Shown here piece by piece: positions 6,810 to 15,659 of a DNA stretch of 19,410 bases. Below the pieces are notes generated by a model. It was not told the origin of the DNA and did not search any database. It worked only from the letters and a program-made list of their open reading frames with translations. Position numbers and translations under genes: made by a program. Numbering within the stretch: position 1 is the stretch's first letter; every line of letters begins with the position of its first letter. This DNA comes from G020353115 sp964481765 (GTDB taxonomy: Bacteria > Bacteroidota > Bacteroidia > Bacteroidales > VadinHA17): contig CAYZVJ010000058.1 of assembly GCA_964481765.1 (NCBI GenBank), positions 1-19,410 on the forward strand, written 5' to 3'.

Positions 6810-6999
6810 AATGCCTCAAATGCCTTAAATGGCAGGAATTCCTCAAATTTTTCTGAAAAAAAGAAGCAAGTAGTAAAGAATAAGGATTTCTTTTATTGGA
6901 TATATATAATCAGAATAGGATGTCCAGTAAGGACAAAGTGTTTGTTTTACCCCATTTACAAACTTGAGGCATTTGCTAATTTAAGACATTTGAGGCATT
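6810..6999. repeat. 190-bp segment bounded by 21-nt inverted arms
   Basis: Bases 6810-6830 (starting AATGCCTCAAATG) match the reverse complement of 6979-6999 at 20 of 21 positions, and weaker similarity continues inward (CCTCAAATTT against CCTCAAGTTT). The TGCCTCAAATG word recurs inside each arm. A small hairpin (TGTCC/GGACA, 6921-6935) lies in the AT-rich interior. No coding frame of substance is present. It could be a MITE-like element or two opposed copies of a dispersed intergenic repeat. It begins three bases past the stop of the ABC-2 permease gene and may also limit read-through. Confidence 0.5.
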
Positions 7000-7001
7000 A
7001 A

Positions 7002-7721
7002 TTATACAAACTTCTCCCTGGCCTGGAGGTTATAGAGGCCATACAGGTTGGCAAGGATCATTCCTGTCAGAAGGTAAAGGCGGTTTTTCATGGAAACTTC
7101 AGCCCATATGACCTGATTCATATCCCCGGGCAGGTCGAAGGGATTGAGAAAAATATTCCATGCACTATCTTCGAGAGGCTCAGCAGCTATGAGAAATCCA
7201 ACTCCGATCACGACCATGACTACCGCAGTACCATTTCCATTCTTTATCAATGTTGAAAGCATAAAGGCAAGGCTTCCGATAAAGAATATCGGAAACATGA
7301 GCTGGAATGACATTTCGAAAACCGGGATCCTGACCAGTGCAAATGAGCTGAGTAATCCCAGTGCAAGCAACAGCAAAAAGACGATGAGATAGATCAATGC
7401 CAGGCGCACCAGCCATACTTTGTACCGGTAATTTGGAATACCAAAAATAATTTCAAGCATTCTGGAATCTTCATCATTCTGTATGCCGAAGGCTGTGGGA
7501 TAGAAGATCAGCAATATTCCCGGGAACAGCAATAAATAATAGACCCCCTCAATGGTAGCACCGGTTCCGGAAAAGAGGTCAATAACTGTAACCAGAACAA
7601 AAAATGCGAATGCGGCGAGTAGAAAATAGAGGAATTTATTGGCAAAAACGATCTTCAGGTTATACCGGATCATTTTTACCAGCAGGATGATACCATTTGC
7701 TACTTTTTTACTCCAATTCAT
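7002..7721 (-). CDS. ABC-2 type transporter permease (six-helix half transporter)
   Basis: The 239-residue product has six predicted membrane helices at about 29-50, 57-80, 104-129, 136-158, 164-182 and 215-233. A charged stretch between helices 2 and 3 (NDEDSRMLEIIFGIP, 82-96) fits the coupling region that meets the ATPase in ABC-2 permeases. It has no ATPase of its own. The gene begins 11 bases after the stop of the preceding RND-ABC fusion gene, so it is very likely translated in the same operon and driven by the ABC domain carried on that fusion. Two copies, or one copy plus another permease, would be needed for a complete ABC transporter. The substrate cannot be inferred. It is the last gene of the operon; no strong terminator is visible after it. 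Confidence 0.88.
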   Translation of the reverse strand: MNWSKKVANGIILLVKMIRYNLKIVFANKFLYFLLAAFAFFVLVTVIDLFSGTGATIEGVYYLLLFPGILLIFYPTAFGIQNDEDSRMLEIIFGIPNYRYKVWLVRLALIYLIVFLLLLALGLLSSFALVRIPVFEMSFQLMFPIFFIGSLAFMLSTLIKNGNGTAVVMVVIGVGFLIAAEPLEDSAWNIFLNPFDLPGDMNQVIWAEVSMKNRLYLLTGMILANLYGLYNLQAREKFV

Positions 7722-7732
7722 CGATATCGTAT

Positions 7733-10700
7733 TTAGCCTTTATTGTTCCCTTTCAGAAGGTAAAGGTATGAATCCTCCAGCAGGGCTTTCACCGGTTTCG
7801 CTTCCGGCACCGGTGCTTTCTCGGCGACACATCTGACCCTGATCTGATCGCCATCCTGCATGTGATGAACGATCAGCAGTTCTTGCTGCAACTGGTGAAA
7901 TGCTTCTGCTGAAACCTGGAATTGCCAGACGTGTCCTTCTGCAATCTTTGCCATTTTTGATGGTTCACCAAGGTATTTCAGCTTCCCGTGGTCCAGCACG
8001 GCGACCATATTGCATGAACTGGCAATATCTTCAATGATATGGGTTGAAAAGACGACTACCCTTTCCCGGCTAAGCTCCACCAGCAGGTTTCGGAACCGGA
8101 TCCTTTCCCTCGGATCCAATCCGGCAGTCGGTTCATCCACCACCAGTATTCGTGGCAGGTGCAACAGGATCTGTGCGATACCGATTCGCTGTTTCATACC
8201 GCCGGAATAAGAGGAGATCTTTTCATGCTTGTGCCCTTCCATATGGACTGACGAGAGAACATGATTCACCATTTCTTCTCTTTTCTCTTTGTCAATGAGG
8301 TTTTTAAGCATTGCCTGGTAGTTCAAAAATTCGTATGCCGTCATGTTTTCATACATGCCGAATTCCTGTGGCAGGTATCCAATCAGTCCCTGCAGTTCTT
8401 CTCTCTTTTCCAGGGTATCAAATCCATTGATAGTCACTTTGCCATAGCTTTGTTCCAGGATCCCACAAATAATTCTCATGAGGGTTGTTTTCCCGGCACC
8501 ATTCGGTCCAAGCAATCCGAACATTCCCTTTCCAATTTCAAGGGTTACTCCTCCGAGAGCACGAAAAGGCTTCCTCCTCCGCCCAATCAGTGGTATGGCA
8601 ACCACCACCCTGTACAGACTGGTTCTGAACCGTTTGAATTTACCGGTCAATCTGTAAATATTGATTTCTTCCCGGTGGATCTTATCGGAAATGGCATAAA
8701 TGCCCAGCACCAGGTACCAGAAGATTGCGATAAAAACAACCAGGATGAGGTTATCCCACCGTAATTGGAAAAGAACCAGGTTCAGCATCGGAAAGCCCCA
8801 GTAAATCAGCTTTAAAAAAACATTCTGAATTCGTTTAATGAATGCTTTTTTCTTCTCCTTCAAGTGTCCCTGTAAAAAGATGCTTACCGGTTTCCAAACC
8901 GGGAAGAAGAAAAGGAAGATAATATGAGGCATTACAAAAAACCAGAATTTGCTCTTCAGGTAAAAATAGGTGAAATAGAGAAGGAAGCCTAAGAGGGGCA
9001 ACTGCCAGATCAGATCTTCAAATAACCGTCTTCGGGTCATTGGTTCTTCTCCATCTGTGGCTGTTCTTTTTCGCTGTGCAGCCTTCCATTCCCTGATAAA
9101 TCGGCTATCCCTGTCATACACTTTAACCAGGCTTCGGATTTTTATCAATATCGGATCTCTCTCTTCTATAAGTTTTGATTTTGCCTGTCGGAGGCTTGTT
9201 TTTACAAAATAGGTTAGTCCCGGTATCAATATGATGATCAAAAACAGGCAAAGAAGCTTCATAACAAACCGGTCAATCCGAAGGAAAATGAGCGCGACAA
9301 ACAGTGCAAATACAACAAGTTGTATTGTTTTCTCTTTCCAATCCAGGTTATTCAGCCAGGTCAGGGCATTGGAGAGTCCGGTATTAAACGTTGGAATAAA
9401 CAGCAGTGTAAGCAGGGTACTCAGCGATAATCCTCCGATCACCGTTATGGCAAACGGAGCTCCGATGGATGTTACGTATTCTGCCTTCCCCATGGCAAGG
9501 GGAAGCATAGCTACAATGGTGGTGACTGCAGTAATCAAGATGGGTCTGATGCGTGCCAGCCCTGCCATCATGAGGGCTCTGGACCGGTTAAATCCCTGCT
9601 GCCGGAGGATCCTGGAATAATCGATCAGTATAATACCGTTATTCACCACCACCCCCAGCAGGATCAGAAATCCCGTGAGTGTATTTGCATTAAAGAGGGA
9701 GTTCCCTGTCAGGATCAGGGCAATGAGGGATCCGATGGCAGCAAGGGGAATAGAGAACATTAAGACCACGGGAGTTGATAAGGATTCAAATACGGCTGCC
9801 ATTATCATGTAAATCAATATGATTGCCGCGAGAATCAGGAAATAGAAATCCTTCAATTCATTCTCCTCGTGAAACACCTCAATCGCCACTCCTGCAGGAA
9901 TAGGCATAGCAGCAACCATCTGGTCGATTTCGAGTCTTGCAGCAGTAAGAAGCGATTTTGAGTTCAGCACTTCCGGAATCAACTGGTAACGGACCTCAAT
10001 CTGTTTTTCCTGGTTCACCCGGTTTATTTCACTGTTACCCGTTGCATAGATTATATCCCCCAGGTTTTCCAGCTCATAGCTGCTGCCGCTTGCCCCCTGT
10101 ATTGAAAGTTGCTTCAGGTCATCCATGGTCATGGGTTGTGTCTCCTCCTCAGCCCTGTTTTTAATGATGATATCGTATTCCTCAGTCCCTTGTTTGAAAG
10201 TAATACCGGATGAAAATTCGCTCTGGAAAGAATTTAGTTCATTTGCGATTGAAGCCAGGGATATACCATATTGACTCAGGATATGCTGGTCGAAGGTGAT
10301 ATGGATCTCCGGCCGGTTATCGGCAATGCTCATGGATGCGGAGTTTATTGAAGAGAGACTTTCCAGGAAGTACCTGACATCTTCGGCGACATTCCGCATG
10401 CGTTCAAAATCCTGTCCCTTGATCAACACCTTTTCCTCCTCTGTGCCGATGCCAAGCAACCGTTCGAATCCGCCACCCGGATCTCCACCCGTCATACCCC
10501 CACCGCCATACCCTGAAGAGGGTCTGTCTAATGATATTTCAGCAGCCCGGATATCACTAACCCGGTCCTGTATCTCCCGTTTTATCTGAGCCAAAGTCCG
10601 TTCACCGATTTTCTCATAATCTTCCTGCAAATTGATGGTCACAACGGCCTCCTCCTCATACACCTTACTGATAACATCACCTTTCTCTTCCAGGGTCTCG

Positions 10701-12448
10701 ATGTTTTCTTCAATCTGCTCCACGATATGGTTGGTTGTTTCCAGGGTAGCACCACCCGGCATGGTTACATAGAGGTTAAATTCCGGTGTATCCACTTCCT
10801 GCATGGAACTGATGCTTATTGCCAGGCTAATAAAAACCGCAATGAAAAAGAGGAAAACAGCTCCGATGATCGTTCTTGCAGGAAAACGCATACAGGCTTT
10901 AAGCAAAACAATATAGATCCTTACCAGCCGGTTATCTGACGATAAGGTCTGGAACCTCAACTTCCCTTTCTGCAATCTTTTTTTAAGGAAGAAGTGGGAT
11001 GTCATCGGAATAAGCAGAAGGGCTACCAGAAGGGAGACGCCCAACGTTGAGATGATCGAGACACCCACGTGTTTCCCCAGCAGGCTTACAAGAAAGTTCG
11101 ATGCAAAAAGGAAGGGCAGAAAAACCGCCATCGTGGTAAGGGTTCCAGCAAAAACCGAACGCCATACTTCCTTTGTCCCCTGTAGCACTATTTTGTCAAC
11201 ATCTTTTTTCCTGGTTGCGATACGGTATATATTTTCCAGCACAACTACACTGTTATCCAATAGCATACCAATGGCAAGGGCCATTCCCACCAGGGTTAAG
11301 CTGTTTATTGAAATGTTAAAAGCATAAAAGAAGTTAAATGCCGTAAATACAGATATGGGAATGGCAAGGGCAACGGTAACCACCAACCGGAGGTTTTTAA
11401 GGAAGATCCAGAGTAAACAGATGGCCAGCAATCCTCCAATGAGAGCAAGCCGGATGATGAGGTTGATATTCTCCTCCATGGTCTCTGCCATATTATTCTG
11501 GATAACAATTTCAATATCTTTTGAGCGCAGATCATGGTTGAGTTTTTCAATAACCTCACTGGTTCTGTGGGAAAGATCGATCATATTCACCTGCAGGTCC
11601 CTGACGAGCTGGATGGTAACGGCTTCTTTTCCGTTGACCCGGCTATAGGAAGATTCTTCTTTAACACCAAAGAAGATCTCAGCAACGTCTTTTAGCAAGA
11701 TGGGGCCCCTGCCATCCACTACGAGGTTTTGAATATCATCTATCTCAAGATACTCTGCTGTAACATTCACGAAATACCGGCGGTTATTCTCGACCACATC
11801 CCCTACAAAGGTTTTGGTTTTGGTGCTCTGAGAAAGCAGATTCCTAACCCGTGACGGAGAGATTCCATGGGCTCTGCATGCCTCTTCATCCAGGATAATC
11901 TCGATCGATTTTTCTCTCCCGCCAAACACCTCTACATTGGCAATTCCATCAACATTCTCCAGTTCTGGTTTGATTTCCTGGTCTACCACGTTCCTAACCC
12001 GGTCTGTACCTCCACTGCCCCGGACCTGTAATCCCATGAATTGATTGGATAGCTGTTCTATATCAATCTTTACCACCTGGACATAAAATCCTTCCGGGAG
12101 GGTTGGCTTTATGGCTTCAACCCGTTCCTGCAATTTCAGGTATGCATATTTGATGTTTGTTTTTTGGGAAAATGAGATGTAGATGACTCCCCTTCTCGAA
12201 CTGGCGGTGGATTCAATCTCTTCTATTCCTTCCAGGGACCCGATCACCCCTTCCAGGGGGATCACTGCTGCATTTTCCATGTACTTCGGGTCAACCTCGA
12301 GCGGGCTTGCCACGTTCACTATCAACATAGGGAGTTCTGCATTGGGGATCAATTCAACCGGGAGGTGTTTATAGGATATATAACCCAGTAAGGTTAATCC
12401 AATGAACAACATACTGATCAGCGTTTTCCTATGTATGATGAATTTCAT
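7733..12448 (-). CDS. RND efflux permease fused to a six-helix linker and a complete ABC ATPase
   Basis: This 1571-residue protein joins two transporter classes in one open frame. Residues 1-1030 are an RND (HAE1/AcrB-like) permease: N-terminal helix 10-28, periplasmic porter loops about 30-330 and 555-865, and membrane domains 330-550 and 865-1025. TM4 has D398-N399 where AcrB has Asp-Asp, and TM10 has N936-N937 around the AcrB Lys position. A Gly-rich loop (645-660) lies in the second periplasmic part. Residues 1040-1255 add six predicted helices separated by basic loops, which returns the chain to the cytoplasm. Residues 1298-1500 are a full ABC ATPase: Walker A GPNGAGKTT (1314-1322), Q1361, signature YSGGMKQR (1414-1421), Walker B LVVDE (1435-1439), AGLD D-loop (1442-1445) and H1470. 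A 70-residue tail follows. It starts 17 bases after the other RND gene, and the ABC-2 permease gene follows at once. RND and ABC assignments are firm; joint function is inferred. Confidence 0.92.
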   Translation of the reverse strand: MKFIIHRKTLISMLFIGLTLLGYISYKHLPVELIPNAELPMLIVNVASPLEVDPKYMENAAVIPLEGVIGSLEGIEEIESTASSRRGVIYISFSQKTNIKYAYLKLQERVEAIKPTLPEGFYVQVVKIDIEQLSNQFMGLQVRGSGGTDRVRNVVDQEIKPELENVDGIANVEVFGGREKSIEIILDEEACRAHGISPSRVRNLLSQSTKTKTFVGDVVENNRRYFVNVTAEYLEIDDIQNLVVDGRGPILLKDVAEIFFGVKEESSYSRVNGKEAVTIQLVRDLQVNMIDLSHRTSEVIEKLNHDLRSKDIEIVIQNNMAETMEENINLIIRLALIGGLLAICLLWIFLKNLRLVVTVALAIPISVFTAFNFFYAFNISINSLTLVGMALAIGMLLDNSVVVLENIYRIATRKKDVDKIVLQGTKEVWRSVFAGTLTTMAVFLPFLFASNFLVSLLGKHVGVSIISTLGVSLLVALLLIPMTSHFFLKKRLQKGKLRFQTLSSDNRLVRIYIVLLKACMRFPARTIIGAVFLFFIAVFISLAISISSMQEVDTPEFNLYVTMPGGATLETTNHIVEQIEENIETLEEKGDVISKVYEEEAVVTINLQEDYEKIGERTLAQIKREIQDRVSDIRAAEISLDRPSSGYGGGGMTGGDPGGGFERLLGIGTEEEKVLIKGQDFERMRNVAEDVRYFLESLSSINSASMSIADNRPEIHITFDQHILSQYGISLASIANELNSFQSEFSSGITFKQGTEEYDIIIKNRAEEETQPMTMDDLKQLSIQGASGSSYELENLGDIIYATGNSEINRVNQEKQIEVRYQLIPEVLNSKSLLTAARLEIDQMVAAMPIPAGVAIEVFHEENELKDFYFLILAAIILIYMIMAAVFESLSTPVVLMFSIPLAAIGSLIALILTGNSLFNANTLTGFLILLGVVVNNGIILIDYSRILRQQGFNRSRALMMAGLARIRPILITAVTTIVAMLPLAMGKAEYVTSIGAPFAITVIGGLSLSTLLTLLFIPTFNTGLSNALTWLNNLDWKEKTIQLVVFALFVALIFLRIDRFVMKLLCLFLIIILIPGLTYFVKTSLRQAKSKLIEERDPILIKIRSLVKVYDRDSRFIREWKAAQRKRTATDGEEPMTRRRLFEDLIWQLPLLGFLLYFTYFYLKSKFWFFVMPHIIFLFFFPVWKPVSIFLQGHLKEKKKAFIKRIQNVFLKLIYWGFPMLNLVLFQLRWDNLILVVFIAIFWYLVLGIYAISDKIHREEINIYRLTGKFKRFRTSLYRVVVAIPLIGRRRKPFRALGGVTLEIGKGMFGLLGPNGAGKTTLMRIICGILEQSYGKVTINGFDTLEKREELQGLIGYLPQEFGMYENMTAYEFLNYQAMLKNLIDKEKREEMVNHVLSSVHMEGHKHEKISSYSGGMKQRIGIAQILLHLPRILVVDEPTAGLDPRERIRFRNLLVELSRERVVVFSTHIIEDIASSCNMVAVLDHGKLKYLGEPSKMAKIAEGHVWQFQVSAEAFHQLQQELLIVHHMQDGDQIRVRCVAEKAPVPEAKPVKALLEDSYLYLLKGNNKG

Positions 12449-12465
12449 CCGTTCTTATTCATCCG

Positions 12466-15400
12466 TCAATTATCTTTGCGGCTTTCCCCGAAGGGATCCC
12501 TTTGGGAGCGTGACAGTATATCTTTCAACTGATCCAAAACATAATAGACACAAGGAATAACCACCAGTGTCAACAGGGTAGACGTTACCAGTCCCCCGAT
12601 CACGGCGAGGGCCATGGGAGACCGCAGTGATGCACTCTCGCCGAATCCGAAGGTAAGGGGCAACAGAGCAAGAATGGTAGTTATGCTTGTCATTACAATG
12701 GGCCGGATACGAACCCGTCCTCCTTCAATGATTGCCTCTTTCCGGGACATCCCCTCCCGGATCCGTTGATTGACAACATCTACCAGGATAATGGAATCAT
12801 TCACTGCAATGCCTGCCAGCATGATGATCCCGATATAGGCCATGATGTTAAACGATAGTCCAAGGATAAAAAAGATCAGGACTGCACCGACACCTGCCAG
12901 GGGAATGGTAAGCAGGATGGTGAAGGGATGGACCAGTGATTCAAACTGGGAAGCAAGTACCATATAGACAAGGATGATGGATAGCAGCAGTGCGAATGTC
13001 AGGCTACTCATCGATTCCTTCCGTTTTAGCTCTTCACCAACCAGTTGGATCCTGTAATCGGGAGGCAGTTCGATTTGTGATATATTTTCTTCCAGCTGGT
13101 GTATCAGATGATCGAAGGCAATATCTTCCCTATACTGAGCCATGATTTTACCAATGCGTGTCTGGTTCCTCCGATGTATCTCTTTGGGAGCAACCGTAGT
13201 TTTGATCGTTGCCAGATCTGAGAGATGAAAGGTTTGAGTACCACTTTTGATCAATGTATTGTGTAACTGGGAAAGGCTGATATCGGGCAGTTTGATGGTT
13301 ATATCCTTCATTTCCCCCTCATCCTCAAGTTCTCCGGCTTTTTTCCCCATCAATTGGTCCGTCAATTGATTGCTGATGCTATTGACATCCACATTGTACA
13401 TTCCTGCCCTGAGTCTATCGATGACAACTTCAATTTCCGGGAATCCTTCTTCGATAGAGGTTTTTACGTTATACAACTGGTCCATATTCACAACCACTTC
13501 CAACACCTCTTCCGTGAGTTGTTCGATCTGCCGGAAATCCTCTCCCTGTATTTCTATTTCAATTGGGGCATCACTGGTTCCCAGGATCTCCTGCAAGGCT
13601 GTCTCATCCTTGAGGAATCGAACTTCCATGTCGGGGATATCATTCAGGACCATCCCCAATGAGGATATGATGGTATTGCTGGAAAGCTCTCTCTCTTTGT
13701 TCAGGATAATTTTTATTGAAGCTGTATTTTCGTCCTCAAAAATGGCCTGTTCACCTGATCCTGTTTCGGGTGAGGCGCCTATTTGACTATAGATTACATC
13801 CAGGTCATCTCCCAGGACATCCATGATCATCTGCTCGACGGTCTTAACGGTGGTGGCTGTTCGATCCAATTGGGTTCCTTCCGGCAATTCCAGTTCCAGA
13901 GAAAATTCCCTTATATCCGTGCTGGGCATGAATTCACTGCCAACCAGTGGGATGAGCAGGATTGAGGCAGCAACGAGCAGGGTAGCTATCGGTATAATGA
14001 TCCATCGGCGATCGATGATCTTGCTCAACACGGCAGGATACCATTTGAACTGCACCGATCCCTTAACGGCCAATGCAGGAGGTTTTTTAACAAACCGGTG
14101 AACCAGAACAGGAATGACCAGAATGGCAACAAACAGGGAAGAGATCAGGGAGAAGGCAACGGTCCACGCCTGGTCTTTAAACAGTTCACCGGATGCTCCA
14201 TGCAGGTATACGATGGGTAAAAAGACAACAATAGTGGTTATGGTTGAGGCAGTAATAGCACCTCCGACTTCTGCTGTTCCTTTGATTGCTGCATCCTTGA
14301 CAGACATTCCGGATTCAAGGTTCCGAAAGATGTTTTCCATAACCACGATGGCATTGTCTACCAGCATTCCGGCACCCAGTGCCAGTCCACCCAGTGTCAT
14401 GATATTTATGGTAAGGCCATTGAAATACATCAGGTTAAACGTGGCAATAATGGAAACCGGAATGGCAACACTGATGATAAATGTTGTTCCGATACGGCGA
14501 AGAAAGAGATACAGGATGATGATGGCCAGCAGAATCCCGATCAATCCGGTTTGTTCGACTTCATTAATGGCGGACGTGATAAAGTTCCCCTGGTCACGGA
14601 TGACAATAAATTCATATCCCGGAAGCGCTTTTTGAATATCCTTAAACGCCTCTTTGAGATCTTTTACGGCTTTCACGGTATTGAATTTTGTCTCTTTATA
14701 GATTGACAATCCGATGCACCGCTCCTGGTTTATCCGTACAATATTCACCGGGTCTTTATTCTGGTATTTGATGGTAGCCACATCCTTCAGAAAAATCGGT
14801 ACGTTATCGATATTCACCTCCGTCTCTTGCTGATTTGTCAGGTTTGATTGATCGATTCCCGGAGTTCCGGGTGATTTGTACCCAACGATGATGTTTCCAA
14901 TATCGTCCAGATCCTCAAGCAAGCTAACGCCTTTAATGATATATTGCCGTCCCATTTCGACTATGGATCCACCGGACACATTTCGGTTAAAGCTCTGTAT
15001 CCTGGTGGTGATTTCACTGGTGGTCAGGTTATGGGCTTCGAGAAGGTAATTGTTCGTTTCAATCAATACTTCACTCTCCTCCTGTCCCGATAATTTCACT
15101 TCCGCTATTCCTTCCAACCGGATCAGCTCATTCCTCAGATAATTCTCTGCCGATTTCCGAAGTTCATTCATATCCCTGATGGAGCTGTGAGTAATCCCAA
15201 CAATCATCACCGGTACGGCATTCGGATCGTGCTGAGTAATGTTAAACTCTTCTATTTCAGCATTCTGACCAAAGCCTGTTAAGGTTTTCTGAAGGTCAAG
15301 AAAGGCTTCATCCATGTCTGTATTCCAGGAATATTCAACGGTAATCTGAGCTGATCCAACCCGGCATATTGACGAGACCTGAATGGCTCCTTTCTGTCGG

Positions 15401-15618
15401 ATAGAGAGCGATTCAATATTTTCCACATATTGTTTTTCGATCTCCTCCGGTGGTTTTTCACCGGCTTTTATTTCAACGAATATTCTCGGGTTATTCAGAT
15501 CAGGAAACAGGTCTATTCCCAGTTTGCCAAACGATATGATGCCAAGCAGAATAACTGCCAGAACGATCATAAAAATGGTTATGGGATAATTGACGGAAAA
15601 TTCAGTTATTTTTTTCAC
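12466..15618 (-). CDS. RND efflux permease (HAE1/AcrB-like)
   Basis: The 1050-residue product has normal RND length and order: helix 12-30, porter loop about 35-345, membrane domain 350-560, second porter loop about 565-865, and membrane domain 870-1030. TM4 carries GMLVDNAIVVMEN (418-430) with D421-N422, and TM10 carries GIAVNDSIIL (936-945), so the Lys of the AcrB proton relay is absent, as in many non-AcrB HAE1 relatives. It would pump a substrate from the inner-membrane outer leaflet or periplasm into the outer-membrane channel. It stands between the adaptor gene (41 bases) and the RND-ABC fusion gene (17 bases). The pair of unequal RND genes recalls heterotrimeric pumps such as MdtBC, so this protein may share a trimer with the fusion. 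Specificity cannot be read from the sequence. Confidence 0.93.
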   Translation of the reverse strand: MKKITEFSVNYPITIFMIVLAVILLGIISFGKLGIDLFPDLNNPRIFVEIKAGEKPPEEIEKQYVENIESLSIRQKGAIQVSSICRVGSAQITVEYSWNTDMDEAFLDLQKTLTGFGQNAEIEEFNITQHDPNAVPVMIVGITHSSIRDMNELRKSAENYLRNELIRLEGIAEVKLSGQEESEVLIETNNYLLEAHNLTTSEITTRIQSFNRNVSGGSIVEMGRQYIIKGVSLLEDLDDIGNIIVGYKSPGTPGIDQSNLTNQQETEVNIDNVPIFLKDVATIKYQNKDPVNIVRINQERCIGLSIYKETKFNTVKAVKDLKEAFKDIQKALPGYEFIVIRDQGNFITSAINEVEQTGLIGILLAIIILYLFLRRIGTTFIISVAIPVSIIATFNLMYFNGLTINIMTLGGLALGAGMLVDNAIVVMENIFRNLESGMSVKDAAIKGTAEVGGAITASTITTIVVFLPIVYLHGASGELFKDQAWTVAFSLISSLFVAILVIPVLVHRFVKKPPALAVKGSVQFKWYPAVLSKIIDRRWIIIPIATLLVAASILLIPLVGSEFMPSTDIREFSLELELPEGTQLDRTATTVKTVEQMIMDVLGDDLDVIYSQIGASPETGSGEQAIFEDENTASIKIILNKERELSSNTIISSLGMVLNDIPDMEVRFLKDETALQEILGTSDAPIEIEIQGEDFRQIEQLTEEVLEVVVNMDQLYNVKTSIEEGFPEIEVVIDRLRAGMYNVDVNSISNQLTDQLMGKKAGELEDEGEMKDITIKLPDISLSQLHNTLIKSGTQTFHLSDLATIKTTVAPKEIHRRNQTRIGKIMAQYREDIAFDHLIHQLEENISQIELPPDYRIQLVGEELKRKESMSSLTFALLLSIILVYMVLASQFESLVHPFTILLTIPLAGVGAVLIFFILGLSFNIMAYIGIIMLAGIAVNDSIILVDVVNQRIREGMSRKEAIIEGGRVRIRPIVMTSITTILALLPLTFGFGESASLRSPMALAVIGGLVTSTLLTLVVIPCVYYVLDQLKDILSRSQRDPFGESRKDN

Positions 15619-15659
15619 CAGTTGATCTTTTAACGTAACCTATCATCTTTCCTCAGGCA

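Noticed and set aside
8500..9400. RND-ABC fusion as a chimeric assembly or frameshift product
   Set aside because: The frame is continuous, the linker has coherent membrane topology, and the partner permease follows; no Ns or repeats lie at the junction. It still deserves a read check.
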